This document shows positions 1 through 8,439 of a stretch of DNA of 64,000 nucleotides, piece by piece. The notes beneath the pieces are model-generated. The model saw only the letters and a program-made list of their open reading frames with translations, made no database searches and had not been told where the DNA came from. This DNA is from Bacillus_CJ salitolerans. Lineage in GTDB: Bacteria > Bacillota > Bacilli > Bacillales > SA4. Positions within the stretch are counted from its first letter, which is position 1. Each line of letters opens with the position of its first letter. Location of the stretch: NCBI RefSeq assembly GCF_042680805.1, contig NZ_JBHUEM010000003.1, forward strand, positions 620,001-684,000, in the 5' to 3' direction. The position numbers and the translations under genes were made by a program.

Positions 1-1362
1 GAAAAAATGAAGTTAGCTGTTCAAGTCTTTGAAAAACATGCACGTGAAGAAGCGATTAACGAAGTAAAAAAAGAAGTTATGGCAGTTTTTGAAGAAAAAG
101 AGCTTGATGATAAAGCATTAAAAGAAGTATCAGAAGTCCTTTATATGCTTGTAAAGGAAGAAGTTCGTCGACTAATTACACAAGATAAAGTTAGACCAGA
201 TGGTCGAAAGAAAGATGAAATCAGGCCATTAACTTCAGAGGTAGGTATATTACCAAGAACACACGGTTCAGGACTTTTCACCCGCGGACAAACCCAAGCT
301 TTAAGTGTTTGTACATTAGGAGCTTTAGGGGATGTGCAAATTTTAGATGGGCTTGGAATTGAAGAAGAGAAGCGCTTTATGCATCATTACAACTTCCCAC
401 AATTTAGCGTAGGGGAAACAGGACCGATAAGAGGCCCAGGTAGAAGAGAGATCGGTCATGGCGCACTAGGAGAAAGAGCATTAGAACCAATCATACCGTC
501 AGAGAAGGATTTCCCGTATACTATTCGCCTTGTTTCAGAAGTTCTCGAGTCTAATGGATCAACTTCCCAAGCAAGTATTTGTGCAAGTACACTTGCAATG
601 ATGGATGCAGGTGTGCCTATTAAAGCACCAGTGGCTGGTATTGCGATGGGGCTTGTGAAAAAGGATGAACACTATACTATTCTTTCTGATATACAAGGGA
701 TGGAAGATCACTTAGGAGATATGGATTTTAAAGTAGCTGGAACAGCAAATGGTGTCACAGCTCTTCAAATGGATATAAAAATAGATGGGTTGTCGAGGGA
801 AATTTTGGAAGAAGCCTTAACCCAAGCTAAAGTTGGTCGTATGCATATATTAGAGCATATGTTAAGCACTATTAATGAGCCTCGTGTTGAACTGTCTCGT
901 TATGCACCAAAAATCTTAACAATGAGTATTAACCCAGATAAAATCCGAGATGTGATTGGGCCAAGTGGTAAGCAAATCAACAAGATAATTGAAGAAACAG
1001 GTGTTAAAATTGATATCGAGCAAGATGGTACAATCTTTATCTCTTCCATTGATGAACCAATGAATCAAAAGGCGAAGAAAATTATAGAGGATATCGTACG
1101 AGAAGTAGAAGTTGGCCAAATGTACTTAGGTAAAGTAAAGCGTATTGAAAAGTTTGGCTGCTTTGTTGAGATATTTAGTGGAAAAGATGGTCTTGTCCAT
1201 ATTTCTGAATTAGCCGAGGAACGTGTAGGTAAAGTTGAGGATGTTGTGTCAATTGGTGATGAAATCTTAGTAAAGGTTACTGAGATTGATAAGCAAGGAA
1301 GAGTGAACCTATCACGTAAAGCAGTTCTAAAACAACAAAAGGAAGAAAACCCAACATCTTAG
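1..1362 (+). CDS. pnp: Polyribonucleotide nucleotidyltransferase, C-terminal part (5' end outside window)
   Basis: PNPase degrades RNA 3'-to-5' by phosphorolysis and is part of the RNA decay machinery. The frame is open from the first base, so this is a 5'-truncated gene; about 453 codons of a protein usually near 700 residues are visible. The fragment holds the end of the linker helices, the second RNase PH domain with the acidic catalytic stretch DHLGDMDFKVAG, a KH domain with a GPSGK loop at fragment residues about 320-324, and a C-terminal S1 domain from about residue 372. A terminator follows directly. Two other RNA-decay genes, rnjB and rny, lie in the same window. Identity is secure; the start cannot be seen. 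Confidence 0.97.
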   Translation, partial: EKMKLAVQVFEKHAREEAINEVKKEVMAVFEEKELDDKALKEVSEVLYMLVKEEVRRLITQDKVRPDGRKKDEIRPLTSEVGILPRTHGSGLFTRGQTQALSVCTLGALGDVQILDGLGIEEEKRFMHHYNFPQFSVGETGPIRGPGRREIGHGALGERALEPIIPSEKDFPYTIRLVSEVLESNGSTSQASICASTLAMMDAGVPIKAPVAGIAMGLVKKDEHYTILSDIQGMEDHLGDMDFKVAGTANGVTALQMDIKIDGLSREILEEALTQAKVGRMHILEHMLSTINEPRVELSRYAPKILTMSINPDKIRDVIGPSGKQINKIIEETGVKIDIEQDGTIFISSIDEPMNQKAKKIIEDIVREVEVGQMYLGKVKRIEKFGCFVEIFSGKDGLVHISELAEERVGKVEDVVSIGDEILVKVTEIDKQGRVNLSRKAVLKQQKEENPTS

Positions 1363-1375
1363 AAATAATCAGAAC

Positions 1376-1402
1376 AGAAGCTGGGAGTACCGGCTTCTTT
1401 TT
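1376..1402 (+). terminator. Rho-independent terminator after pnp
   Basis: A six-base-pair stem (AGAAGC/GCTTCT) with an 11-base loop is followed by a T run. It lies 14 bases after the pnp stop codon. Confidence 0.8.
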
Positions 1403-1459
1403 GTTGCATACCATTTAGAATTTGGAATTGAGCTACGTCCACTTTTAGTTCTACCTTGT

Positions 1460-1492
1460 CCCCCTTGTACATAATTTTTACTACAAAGGGGG
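1460..1492 (+). promoter_or_regulatory. Hairpin covering the ylxY ribosome-binding site
   Basis: CCCCCTT at 1460-1466 pairs with AAGGGGG at 1486-1492, and GTA at 1467-1469 pairs with TAC at 1482-1484. This gives a ten-pair stem with one bulged A and a 12-base loop. The 3' arm is the Shine-Dalgarno sequence of ylxY, whose ATG is at 1501. Such a fold would hide the ribosome-binding site. The pairing is visible; a role in translational control is inference. Confidence 0.5.
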
Positions 1493-1500
1493 AAGTATAA

Positions 1501-2457
1501 ATGAAAAGAATGATGATTCAGCTAATTGCTTTTTCAACTATTCTTCTATTAACTTTTAGTTCGGTGCAAAATCCCTTCGCTAATGATTATTTAAGCCAAA
1601 TGAAACAAGCGGCAATTACTGTTTCTACTGTGCATGATGATTTATTTAAGGAGATTGAATCGAAGAAAGCAGAATATGAAATACAACCACAAAATGCTGA
1701 AATACATAAAGTGTGGAAAGCAACACCTGGGTATAACGGTTTATCAGTTGATGTTGAAAAATCATATGAGAATATGAAGAAGGATGGTGTCTTTGACCCA
1801 AAAAGGTTAGTGTTTAAGGAGGTGCCGCCATCCGTACATCTATCTGACCTGCCGCCCCAGCCTATTTACCGTGGCCATCCAGATAAACAGATGGTAGCAT
1901 TTTTAATTAATGTAGCTTGGGGGAATGAATATATCCCAACAATGCTTGAGATATTAAAAAAACATAAAGTAACCGCTACCTTTTTTCTTGAAGGCCGCTG
2001 GGTGAAAGAAAATCCAGAGCTCGCAAAGATGATTGTAGATGCTGGTCATGAAGTAGGTAATCATTCTTACAGTCATCCCAACTTGAAAACAATGACTGGC
2101 ACTTTAGTAAGAGACCAGTTAGTTAACACGAATGAAGTAATTGAAGCAACTACAGGAGTAACACCTAAATGGTTTGCTCCCCCCAGTGGAAGTTATCGTC
2201 AAGAGGTCGTGGAAATTGCTTCTGAATTAAATATGAGAACGATTATGTGGAGTGTTGACACTATTGATTGGCAAAAACCATCACCTGAAGTCTTAATCAA
2301 TCGAGTCATGCAAAAAGTACATCCTGGAGCCTTAATATTGATGCATCCAACTGAATCAACATCTCAATCACTTGATCGATTAATTGTCCAAATCAAAGAA
2401 AAAAAATTAAAGATTAGCAACGTATCTAACTTGTTGAGTGAGAAACGAGTAGAATAA
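1501..2457 (+). CDS. ylxY: Polysaccharide deacetylase family protein YlxY, with an altered catalytic motif
   Basis: This is a 318-residue secreted or membrane-anchored NodB-fold protein. Residues 1-25 form a signal peptide or anchor (MKRMM followed by a hydrophobic stretch). The NodB domain spans about residues 128-310. The second metal motif NHSYSHPN and the region around residue 225 (APPSGSYR) fit the family. The first motif, normally TFDDG, reads INVAWGN, so the catalytic and metal-ligand aspartates are missing. It may be a non-catalytic glycan-binding protein or use other ligands. Position between pnp and mlpA matches B. subtilis ylxY. The start has a strong SD (AAGGGGGA). No substrate can be assigned. 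Confidence 0.88.
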   Translation: MKRMMIQLIAFSTILLLTFSSVQNPFANDYLSQMKQAAITVSTVHDDLFKEIESKKAEYEIQPQNAEIHKVWKATPGYNGLSVDVEKSYENMKKDGVFDPKRLVFKEVPPSVHLSDLPPQPIYRGHPDKQMVAFLINVAWGNEYIPTMLEILKKHKVTATFFLEGRWVKENPELAKMIVDAGHEVGNHSYSHPNLKTMTGTLVRDQLVNTNEVIEATTGVTPKWFAPPSGSYRQEVVEIASELNMRTIMWSVDTIDWQKPSPEVLINRVMQKVHPGALILMHPTESTSQSLDRLIVQIKEKKLKISNVSNLLSEKRVE

Positions 2458-2527
2458 TCATTGCAGTATTTAAATAAAACTTATTCATTCTACTTTGTTA
2501 TAAGCATCACGATTGGAGGAAAAGCAG

Positions 2528-3766
2528 TTGATAAAAAAATATACATGTAAAAACGGTGTAAGAATTGTATTAGAAAACATCCCAACGGTAAGATCGGTTG
2601 CAATTGGAGTTTGGATTGGCACCGGTTCTCGAAATGAGTCCAAAGAAAATAATGGGATCTCTCACTTTCTTGAGCATATGTTCTTTAAAGGAACAAAAAC
2701 TCGTTCTGCAAGGGAAATTGCTGAATCTTTCGATAGTATTGGTGGTCAAGTGAATGCATTTACTTCTAAAGAGTACACATGCTATTATGCAAAAGTACTA
2801 GATGAACATTCTAACTATGCTTTAGAGGTACTTGCTGATATGTTTTTTAATTCTACTTTTGATGAGGAAGAACTAAAAAAGGAAAAGAACGTTGTGTATG
2901 AAGAAATTAAAATGTATGAGGATACACCTGATGATATAGTTCATGACTTGTTAAGTCGTGCCTCGTATAAAGACCATTCGTTAGGATATCCAATTTTAGG
3001 AACAGAGGAAACCTTAGCCTCTTTTAATGGCGACTCTCTCCGTCAATATATGAATGATACATATACCCCTGAAAATGTAGTTGTATCAGTAGCTGGAAAT
3101 ATTGATGAAACCTTTATTAAGGAGATTGAGGGATATTTTGGCGAATTTACAACAACGGGTGCACGGCCCGAAGAAACAGCCCCTTCCTTCTTTACTGAAA
3201 AGCTATCTAGAAAAAAGGAAACGGAACAGGCTCATTTATGCTTAGGCTATAAAGGTCTCCCTGTTGGGGATGAACATATATACAGCTTAATCGTTCTAAA
3301 TAATATTTTAGGCGGTAGTATGAGTAGTCGCTTATTTCAAGAAGTTCGTGAACAAAGGGGTTTAGCCTATTCTGTTTATTCTTATCACTCATCCTATAAG
3401 GATAGTGGTATGCTTACGATATATGGTGGTACTGGAAGTGCACAGTTAAATCTTCTATTTGAAACGATCCAGCAAACATTAAATAAATTGATGGATTCAG
3501 GGATTACATCCAAGGAGTTAAAAAACAGTAAAGAACAGATAAAGGGCAATTTAATGCTAAGTTTAGAAAGCACGAACAGCCGCATGAGTAGAAATGGAAA
3601 GAATGAACTTCTTTTAAAGAAACATCGTTCTTTAGATGAGATTTTAGAAAATGTGGAGGAAGTAACAGAAGCGTCCGTAAATAACCTTGGAAGAAGACTT
3701 TTTCAATCAGATGTGTCTGTAGCTTTAATTAGTCCAGATGGTGCTTTGCCAGAGAATCTAAAATAA
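2528..3766 (+). CDS. mlpA: M16 family zinc protease MlpA (YmxG)
   Basis: This is a 412-residue pitrilysin-like (M16B) metalloprotease. The inverted zinc motif HFLEH sits at residues 46-50, and the third ligand Glu falls in the segment VVYEEIKMYED near residue 125. The C-terminal half has the substrate-binding motif region with RGLAYSVYS. I chose the TTG at 2528 because GGAGGA lies seven bases upstream and the protein then begins MIKKYTCKNG, as in B. subtilis; the upstream in-frame start at 2513 overlaps the SD. In B. subtilis this protein has been linked to processing and to regulation of extracellular protease production. A terminator follows. Confidence 0.93.
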   Translation: MIKKYTCKNGVRIVLENIPTVRSVAIGVWIGTGSRNESKENNGISHFLEHMFFKGTKTRSAREIAESFDSIGGQVNAFTSKEYTCYYAKVLDEHSNYALEVLADMFFNSTFDEEELKKEKNVVYEEIKMYEDTPDDIVHDLLSRASYKDHSLGYPILGTEETLASFNGDSLRQYMNDTYTPENVVVSVAGNIDETFIKEIEGYFGEFTTTGARPEETAPSFFTEKLSRKKETEQAHLCLGYKGLPVGDEHIYSLIVLNNILGGSMSSRLFQEVREQRGLAYSVYSYHSSYKDSGMLTIYGGTGSAQLNLLFETIQQTLNKLMDSGITSKELKNSKEQIKGNLMLSLESTNSRMSRNGKNELLLKKHRSLDEILENVEEVTEASVNNLGRRLFQSDVSVALISPDGALPENLK

Positions 3767-3779
3767 ATAATTTGTAGAG

Positions 3780-3814
3780 TGCCTGTAGGTTAAGCAAACT
3801 TACAGGCATTTTTT
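3780..3814 (+). terminator. Terminator after mlpA
   Basis: The stem TGCCTGTA/TACAGGCA has a 12-base loop and is followed by six T residues. Confidence 0.9.
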
Positions 3815-3871
3815 AATTTGACTTCTTATACAATGATAAAAAGAGTGTACAAGTTAAGGAGGGGAAAATAA

Positions 3872-4117
3872 TTGAGACTAAGTGAGTTAAGTGGTAAAGA
3901 ATTAGTAGATTTAAAAAAGGCGGAACGTCTTGGTATTCTTGGGCAAACTGATTTAGAAATTGATGAAACAACGGGGCACATTAAGGCTTTCATTATTCCG
4001 TCTGTCAAATGGTTTGGATTTAGGAAACAAGGAAATGAAGTACGAGTACCATGGCATCATATAAAAAAAATCGGAACAGATATGATCATTATCGATATCC
4101 ATGAGGATCATCATTAA
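3872..4117 (+). CDS. ymxH: YlmC/YmxH family sporulation protein
   Basis: This is an 81-residue PRC-barrel-like small protein of the YlmC/YmxH family, found in spore formers. It begins MRLSELSGKELVD and contains the expected conserved segment with KWFGFRK. The start is TTG at 3872, eight bases after a strong AGGAGGGG. The position between mlpA and spoVFA matches B. subtilis ymxH. The molecular role is unknown; membership is by sequence pattern and context. It ends in its own terminator, so it appears monocistronic. Confidence 0.9.
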   Translation: MRLSELSGKELVDLKKAERLGILGQTDLEIDETTGHIKAFIIPSVKWFGFRKQGNEVRVPWHHIKKIGTDMIIIDIHEDHH

Positions 4118-4145
4118 AAACCCTTCTATCCTAGAAGGGTTTTTA
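4116..4145 (+). terminator. Terminator after ymxH
   Basis: The stem AACCCTTCT/AGAAGGGTT has a short loop and is followed by a T run. The A-rich left flank would allow bidirectional action. Confidence 0.92.
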
Positions 4146-4167
4146 CTATGAAATAAGCTGATTCATT

Positions 4168-4196
4168 CACCTATATTTAACTACTTACATAAGATG
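4168..4196 (+). promoter_or_regulatory. Candidate sigma-K promoter for spoVFA/spoVFB
   Basis: CAC at 4168-4170 is followed by a 17-base spacer and CATAAGATG at 4188-4196. This fits the sigma-K pattern of AC, 16-17 bases, CATAnnnTA except at the last base. spoVF is known to be a mother-cell (sigma-K) operon in B. subtilis. The prediction puts repeat copy 1 inside the spoVF leader transcript. Confidence 0.45.
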
Positions 4197-4243
4197 TGGA
4201 AGTAAACAGATTCGTATGGCGTTAGACTTTTAAATAATCTGGG

Positions 4244-4426
4244 TCCAGCACCTAGCCAAGATGAAATTGCAAAGATTGTCGCAAATTCATCCTACTCGAT
4301 AGAAAAAGAAATATCACTTCTTCCTTGGGCAAAAAACCCTAAAGAGTAAAAAGGGAGAAATGGCCTTTTTTCTCATCAAGGAACATTTGCTCTGCTTTAG
4401 GCAAAACGGGCGCTCTGAGCCTTTTC
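4244..4426 (+). repeat. Dispersed structured intergenic repeat, copy 1
   Basis: This is one of eight related copies in the window. It contains the core TCCAGCA..CAGCC-like left end (here CCTAGCC), hairpin A (degraded: GATGAAATTGC against GCAAATTCATC), hairpin B, a degraded hairpin C, and the tail GGCAAAACGGGCGC..GAGCCTTTT. The 5' head found in copies 3, 4, 6 and 7 is not recognisable. It fills most of the 340-base gap between ymxH and spoVFA and ends about 33 bases before the spoVFA start. Besides this copy, the gap holds only the ymxH terminator and the candidate sigma-K promoter. Confidence 0.85.
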
Positions 4427-4459
4427 AAGCAAGACTAAAAAAAGAAGGTGAATGAAGAC

Positions 4460-5362
4460 ATGTTAACTGGATTGCATATAGCAATTATTGGTGGAGATGC
4501 AAGACAGCTTGAAGTCATTCGCAAGCTAACTGATTTAGATGCTAAGCTTTCCCTAATTGGATTTGATCAACTAGATCATGGTTTTACCGGTGCTTCAAAG
4601 GAACAACTTGACGAGGTGGATTTCTCAAATGTTGATTCCATTATCCTACCTGTCGCTGGTACAAATAATGAGGGTGAGGTAGATACAATTTTTTCTAATG
4701 AAAAAGTTGTATTAACAGAGGAACTTCTGTCAAATACACCGGAACATTGTGTGATCTATTCAGGAATCAGTAATCATTATCTTGATAACTTAGCAGAGAA
4801 AATTAAAAGAAGGCTTGTGAAATTATTTGAACGTGATGATGTCGCCATTTATAACTCCATTCCAACCGTTGAAGGAACAATTATGATGGTGATTCAACAT
4901 ACAGAATTTACGATTCACAACTCCAATGTTGCAGTCTTAGGAATGGGGCGTGTAGGATTAAGCGTTGCACGAACGTTTGCAGCTCTTGGGGCAAACGTGA
5001 AGGTTGGGGCACGAAAGAGTGAGCATATCGCAAGAATTTTTGAGATGGGAATGAAGCCGTTTCATCTATCTCATTTAGAAAGTGAAATCCAGGATGTAGA
5101 CGTTTGTATTAATACCATTCCACATCACATTGTAACAGCAAGTGTTATTTCACGAATGCTTCCACACACTTTAATCATTGATTTAGCATCAAAACCTGGT
5201 GGCACTGATTTTAGATATGCAGAAAAAAGAGGGATTAAAGCTCTGTTAGCTCCTGGTTTACCTGGAATTGTTGCACCAAAAACCGCTGGGCAAATTGTCG
5301 CCAATGTTTTGTCAAAATTATTAAGAGAAGACATCTTAGAGCGAAAGGGGAATAAAGAATGA
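4460..5362 (+). CDS. spoVFA: Dipicolinate synthase subunit A
   Basis: With SpoVFB this forms dipicolinate synthase, which oxidises the DapA product dihydrodipicolinate to dipicolinic acid in the mother cell; DPA is then loaded into the spore. It has 300 residues, with an N-terminal IAIIGGDARQ motif, the conserved FERDDVAIYNSIPT segment, and a Rossmann nucleotide-binding stretch VLGMGRVGLSVARTF. The ATG at 4460 is preferred over the GTG at 4448 because AAGGTG then becomes the SD and the protein starts MLTGL as in B. subtilis. It overlaps spoVFB by four bases. The asd-dapG-dapA genes follow and supply the precursor. Confidence 0.95.
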   Translation: MLTGLHIAIIGGDARQLEVIRKLTDLDAKLSLIGFDQLDHGFTGASKEQLDEVDFSNVDSIILPVAGTNNEGEVDTIFSNEKVVLTEELLSNTPEHCVIYSGISNHYLDNLAEKIKRRLVKLFERDDVAIYNSIPTVEGTIMMVIQHTEFTIHNSNVAVLGMGRVGLSVARTFAALGANVKVGARKSEHIARIFEMGMKPFHLSHLESEIQDVDVCINTIPHHIVTASVISRMLPHTLIIDLASKPGGTDFRYAEKRGIKALLAPGLPGIVAPKTAGQIVANVLSKLLREDILERKGNKE

Positions 5363-5961
5363 CTTCACTTAAAGGTAAAAGAATAGGATTTGGATTAACA
5401 GGTTCACACTGCACGTATGATGCAGTGATACGTCCAATTGAACAGCTGGTGGAGGCTGGTGCAGATGTGTTACCAGTTGCAACTACTACGGTGATGACAA
5501 CTGATACGAGGTTTGGTAAAGGGGAAGATTGGATAGCGAAGTTAGAAGAGATTACCGGTAACAAACTAATTGATTCGATTGTCAAAGCTGAACCTTTAGG
5601 CCCGAAGATTCCACTTGATTGTATGATTATTTCACCTTTAACAGGTAACTCCATGAGTAAATTTGCTAATGCAATGACGGATTCCCCTGTATTAATGGCT
5701 GCAAAAGCAACATTAAGAAACCAAAAACCTGTTGTTCTAGGGATTTCAACGAATGATGCTCTTGGTTTAAATGGTATGAATCTCATGAAATTAATGGCTA
5801 CAAAAAATATCTACTTTATCCCTTTTGGTCAAGATGCACCAGATAAAAAACCTAATTCTATGGTTGCTAGAATGAGTGCTTTAAAAGATACGGTCATTGC
5901 AGCTATAGAAGGGAGACAAATACAGCCTGTAATCATCGAGAGATTTTTAGATGGAGAATAA
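5359..5961 (+). CDS. spoVFB: Dipicolinate synthase subunit B
   Basis: This is a 200-residue flavoprotein-fold subunit (flavodoxin-like, Dfp/UbiX-related) of dipicolinate synthase. Visible hallmarks are GFGLTGSHCTYD near the N terminus and the conserved PLTGNSMSKFANAMTD region around residues 94-110. The ATG overlaps the end of spoVFA, with GAAAGGGG as SD, so the two subunits are translationally coupled. The gene probably serves only sporulation. No clear terminator separates it from asd beyond a leader hairpin, so some read-through into the lysine/DAP genes is possible. Confidence 0.95.
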   Translation: MTSLKGKRIGFGLTGSHCTYDAVIRPIEQLVEAGADVLPVATTTVMTTDTRFGKGEDWIAKLEEITGNKLIDSIVKAEPLGPKIPLDCMIISPLTGNSMSKFANAMTDSPVLMAAKATLRNQKPVVLGISTNDALGLNGMNLMKLMATKNIYFIPFGQDAPDKKPNSMVARMSALKDTVIAAIEGRQIQPVIIERFLDGE

Positions 5962-6009
5962 AAAAGGGTGCGTAAAAATAGTAAGATTATGCTACAATGA
6001 ATGCATAGT

Positions 6010-6039
6010 AAAGGAGAGAATCATGATATTTTCTCCTTT
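6010..6039 (+). promoter_or_regulatory. Stem-loop in the asd leader
   Basis: AAAGGAGA at 6010-6017 pairs with TCTCCTTT at 6032-6039, with further AT pairs in the loop, and is followed by a pyrimidine-rich stretch. A TACAAT box at 5993-5998 just upstream could be a -10 element for asd, although its -35 is poor. The hairpin could be a weak terminator for spoVF or an attenuator. I saw no L-box-like architecture. Confidence 0.4.
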
Positions 6040-6083
6040 CTTTACTTCATTTTATCATTAACATTCCGAAAAGGGGTATATAT

Positions 6084-7127
6084 ATGGCAAATGGATTTCA
6101 TGTTGCAGTTGTAGGTGCAACTGGTGCAGTAGGAGAACAAATGCTTAAAACATTAGAAGATAGAAATTTTCCAATATCAAAACTAACATTACTATCTTCA
6201 AAACGTTCAGCAGGAAAGAAGGTAGTGTTTAAAGGCCAAGAAATTGTAGTGGAAGAAGCAACACCTGGTAGCTTTGAAGGAGTCCAAATAGCATTATTTA
6301 GTGCAGGGGGATCAGTTTCTAAACAATTTGCTCCAGAAGCGGTAAAGCGTGGTGCAATTGTCATTGATAATACTAGTGCATTTAGAATGGATGAAGGGAC
6401 TCCACTCGTAGTACCAGAAGTAAACGAAGAGGAACTTCATAACCACAATGGGATTATTGCAAATCCTAATTGTTCAACCATACAAATGGTTGTTGCATTA
6501 GAGCCTATTCGCAAGGCATTTGGTCTAAATAAGATTATCGTATCAACATACCAGGCAGTATCAGGTGCTGGTGCAGCTGCAGTTGAAGAATTAATGAATC
6601 AAACAAAAGCCATCATGATGGGAGAAGAGGTAAAACCGAATATTCTTCCTGTTGGCTCAGATGAAAAAAAATATCAAATAGCTTTTAATGCAATTCCACA
6701 AATTGATAAGTTCCAAGATAATGGTTATACGTTTGAGGAAATGAAGATGATTAACGAGACAAAGAAAATTATGAATATGCCCGAATTGCAAGTTGCTGCA
6801 ACTTGTGTTCGACTACCGATTGCAACTGGACACTCTGAGAGCTTATTTTTAGAAGTAGAAAAAGATGGTGTGACAAGAGAAGATATCCAAAAATTGTTAG
6901 CTAATGCTCCTGGCGTCACTTTGCAAGATAATACAAGTGAACAAATATATCCAATGCCAGCACATTGTGTAGGAAAAAATGATGTATTTGTTGGACGTAT
7001 CCGAAAGGATCTTTCTAACGATAAGGGCTTTCAAATGTGGGTCGTTTCCGATAATCTATTAAAAGGTGCAGCATGGAACTCTGTTCAAATCGCAGAAAGT
7101 CTAGTAAAACTTGGGATTGTCAAGTAA
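6084..7127 (+). CDS. asd: Aspartate-semialdehyde dehydrogenase
   Basis: The enzyme reduces aspartyl phosphate to aspartate semialdehyde with NADPH, the branch point to lysine/DAP, methionine and threonine. It has 347 residues. The N-terminal dinucleotide fold reads VAVVGATGAVGEQML, the catalytic cysteine lies in NPNCSTIQM near residue 130, and the substrate-binding segment RLPIATGHSES is present. The start has SD AAAGGGG. It is followed closely by dapG and dapA, the same cluster as in B. subtilis, which links peptidoglycan and DPA precursor supply. Confidence 0.97.
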   Translation: MANGFHVAVVGATGAVGEQMLKTLEDRNFPISKLTLLSSKRSAGKKVVFKGQEIVVEEATPGSFEGVQIALFSAGGSVSKQFAPEAVKRGAIVIDNTSAFRMDEGTPLVVPEVNEEELHNHNGIIANPNCSTIQMVVALEPIRKAFGLNKIIVSTYQAVSGAGAAAVEELMNQTKAIMMGEEVKPNILPVGSDEKKYQIAFNAIPQIDKFQDNGYTFEEMKMINETKKIMNMPELQVAATCVRLPIATGHSESLFLEVEKDGVTREDIQKLLANAPGVTLQDNTSEQIYPMPAHCVGKNDVFVGRIRKDLSNDKGFQMWVVSDNLLKGAAWNSVQIAESLVKLGIVK

Positions 7128-7188
7128 CTTTAAAGTAAGGGACGATGTTTATCTCCCTGCCTCTTTACATCATGAATGGGGTGCTGAC

Positions 7189-8415
7189 ATGAAAATTATT
7201 GTTCAGAAATTTGGTGGTACTTCCGTTAAAGACGAAGAGAGCCGCCTACATGCAATCAAGCATATAGAAGTAGCGTTAGATCAAGGGTATAAAGTTGTTA
7301 CAGTTGTGTCTGCTATGGGGAGAAGTGGTGATCCTTACGCAACTGACACTTTACTCAGTCTAGTAAATGGGTTAGACGGTAAGATTAGTAAAAGAGAATA
7401 CGATTTATTGCTTTCATGCGGAGAAATTATCTCATCTGTTGTATTTTCAAACATGTTAAACGAACGGGGCATTAAGTCCGCAGCGATTACTGGAGCAAAG
7501 GCTGGATTTCGTACAAATAATGACTATCAAAATGCAAAGATTATCGATATGCAGTGTGAGCCGATTATTCAAATGCTTGAAGAGTTTGATGTCATTATAG
7601 TTGCCGGTTTCCAGGGGTTGTCAAAGGAAAATGAGGTTACAACACTAGGTAGAGGGGGGAGTGATACTTCTGCCTCTGCGCTCGGTGTAGCATTAAATGC
7701 AGAGTGGATTGATATTTTCACTGACGTGGAAGGAGTAATGACGGCAGATCCAAGAATTGTTGAATCTGCAAGACCTTTAAATGTTGTCACCTATACAGAA
7801 ATTTGTAATATGGCCTATCAAGGTGCTAAAGTGATTCATCCACGAGCAGTAGAAATAGCTATGCAAGGTAAGGTCCCCCTAAGAATCCGATCTACCTATA
7901 CAAATACTTTAGGGACACTGGTGACATCTCTTGGAGATGCAAAAAAGGGAACCGACTTTTCGGAACGAGTCATTACTGGAATTGCTCATGTATCGAATGT
8001 TACCCAAATAAAAGTCTTCTCTAAAGAAGGACATTATGATACTCAAACCGAAGTATTTAAGGGAATGGCAAACGCTGAAATAAGTGTTGATTTTTTTAAT
8101 ATTACACCAACTGGTGTTGTTTACACTGTTTCAGGTGAGAATACAGAGCCCGCCATTAAAATTCTTCAAAAACTAGGCTATGACCCTGTGGTTACGAGAA
8201 ATTGTGCAAAAGTATCTGCTGTTGGTGCAGGTATGAGTGGTGTTCCTGGTGTAACTTCTAAAATAGTTACTTCTCTATCAGAAAACGGGATTCAAATTCT
8301 TCAATCAGCAGATAGTAATACAACCATCTGGGTTTTAGTGAAAGAAGAGGACTTAGTAAAAGCAGTAAATGCATTACATGATGCCTTTCAACTTTCGGAA
8401 GAACATGTAAAATAG
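7189..8415 (+). CDS. dapG: Aspartokinase I (diaminopimelate-sensitive type)
   Basis: The enzyme phosphorylates aspartate as the first step of the DAP/lysine pathway. It has 408 residues, with the kinase motif KFGGTSV at the N terminus, GRGGSDTSA in the active site, and two C-terminal ACT domains from about residue 265. The ATG at 7189 is chosen, with GGGGTG as SD; an earlier in-frame TTG at 7111 would overlap asd. Gene order asd-dapG-dapA identifies it as the DapG isozyme, which in B. subtilis is inhibited by meso-diaminopimelate. I saw no lysine riboswitch upstream, as expected for dapG rather than lysC. Confidence 0.95.
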   Translation: MKIIVQKFGGTSVKDEESRLHAIKHIEVALDQGYKVVTVVSAMGRSGDPYATDTLLSLVNGLDGKISKREYDLLLSCGEIISSVVFSNMLNERGIKSAAITGAKAGFRTNNDYQNAKIIDMQCEPIIQMLEEFDVIIVAGFQGLSKENEVTTLGRGGSDTSASALGVALNAEWIDIFTDVEGVMTADPRIVESARPLNVVTYTEICNMAYQGAKVIHPRAVEIAMQGKVPLRIRSTYTNTLGTLVTSLGDAKKGTDFSERVITGIAHVSNVTQIKVFSKEGHYDTQTEVFKGMANAEISVDFFNITPTGVVYTVSGENTEPAIKILQKLGYDPVVTRNCAKVSAVGAGMSGVPGVTSKIVTSLSENGIQILQSADSNTTIWVLVKEEDLVKAVNALHDAFQLSEEHVK

Positions 8416-8439
8416 GAAGTTCAAGGGGGATTTAGATTA

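Noticed and set aside
5235..5786. 183-codon minus-strand frame opposite spoVFA/spoVFB
   Set aside because: It is fully antisense to well-identified genes, with no SD and low-complexity Leu/Ser/Pro composition typical of antisense shadows.
5962..6083. asd leader considered as a lysine riboswitch
   Set aside because: It is only about 120 bases long and contains a single simple hairpin, far less than the five-helix lysine aptamer.
7111..7188. Longer N terminus for dapG
   Set aside because: It would need a TTG inside asd, has no SD, and adds residues not found in aspartokinases.
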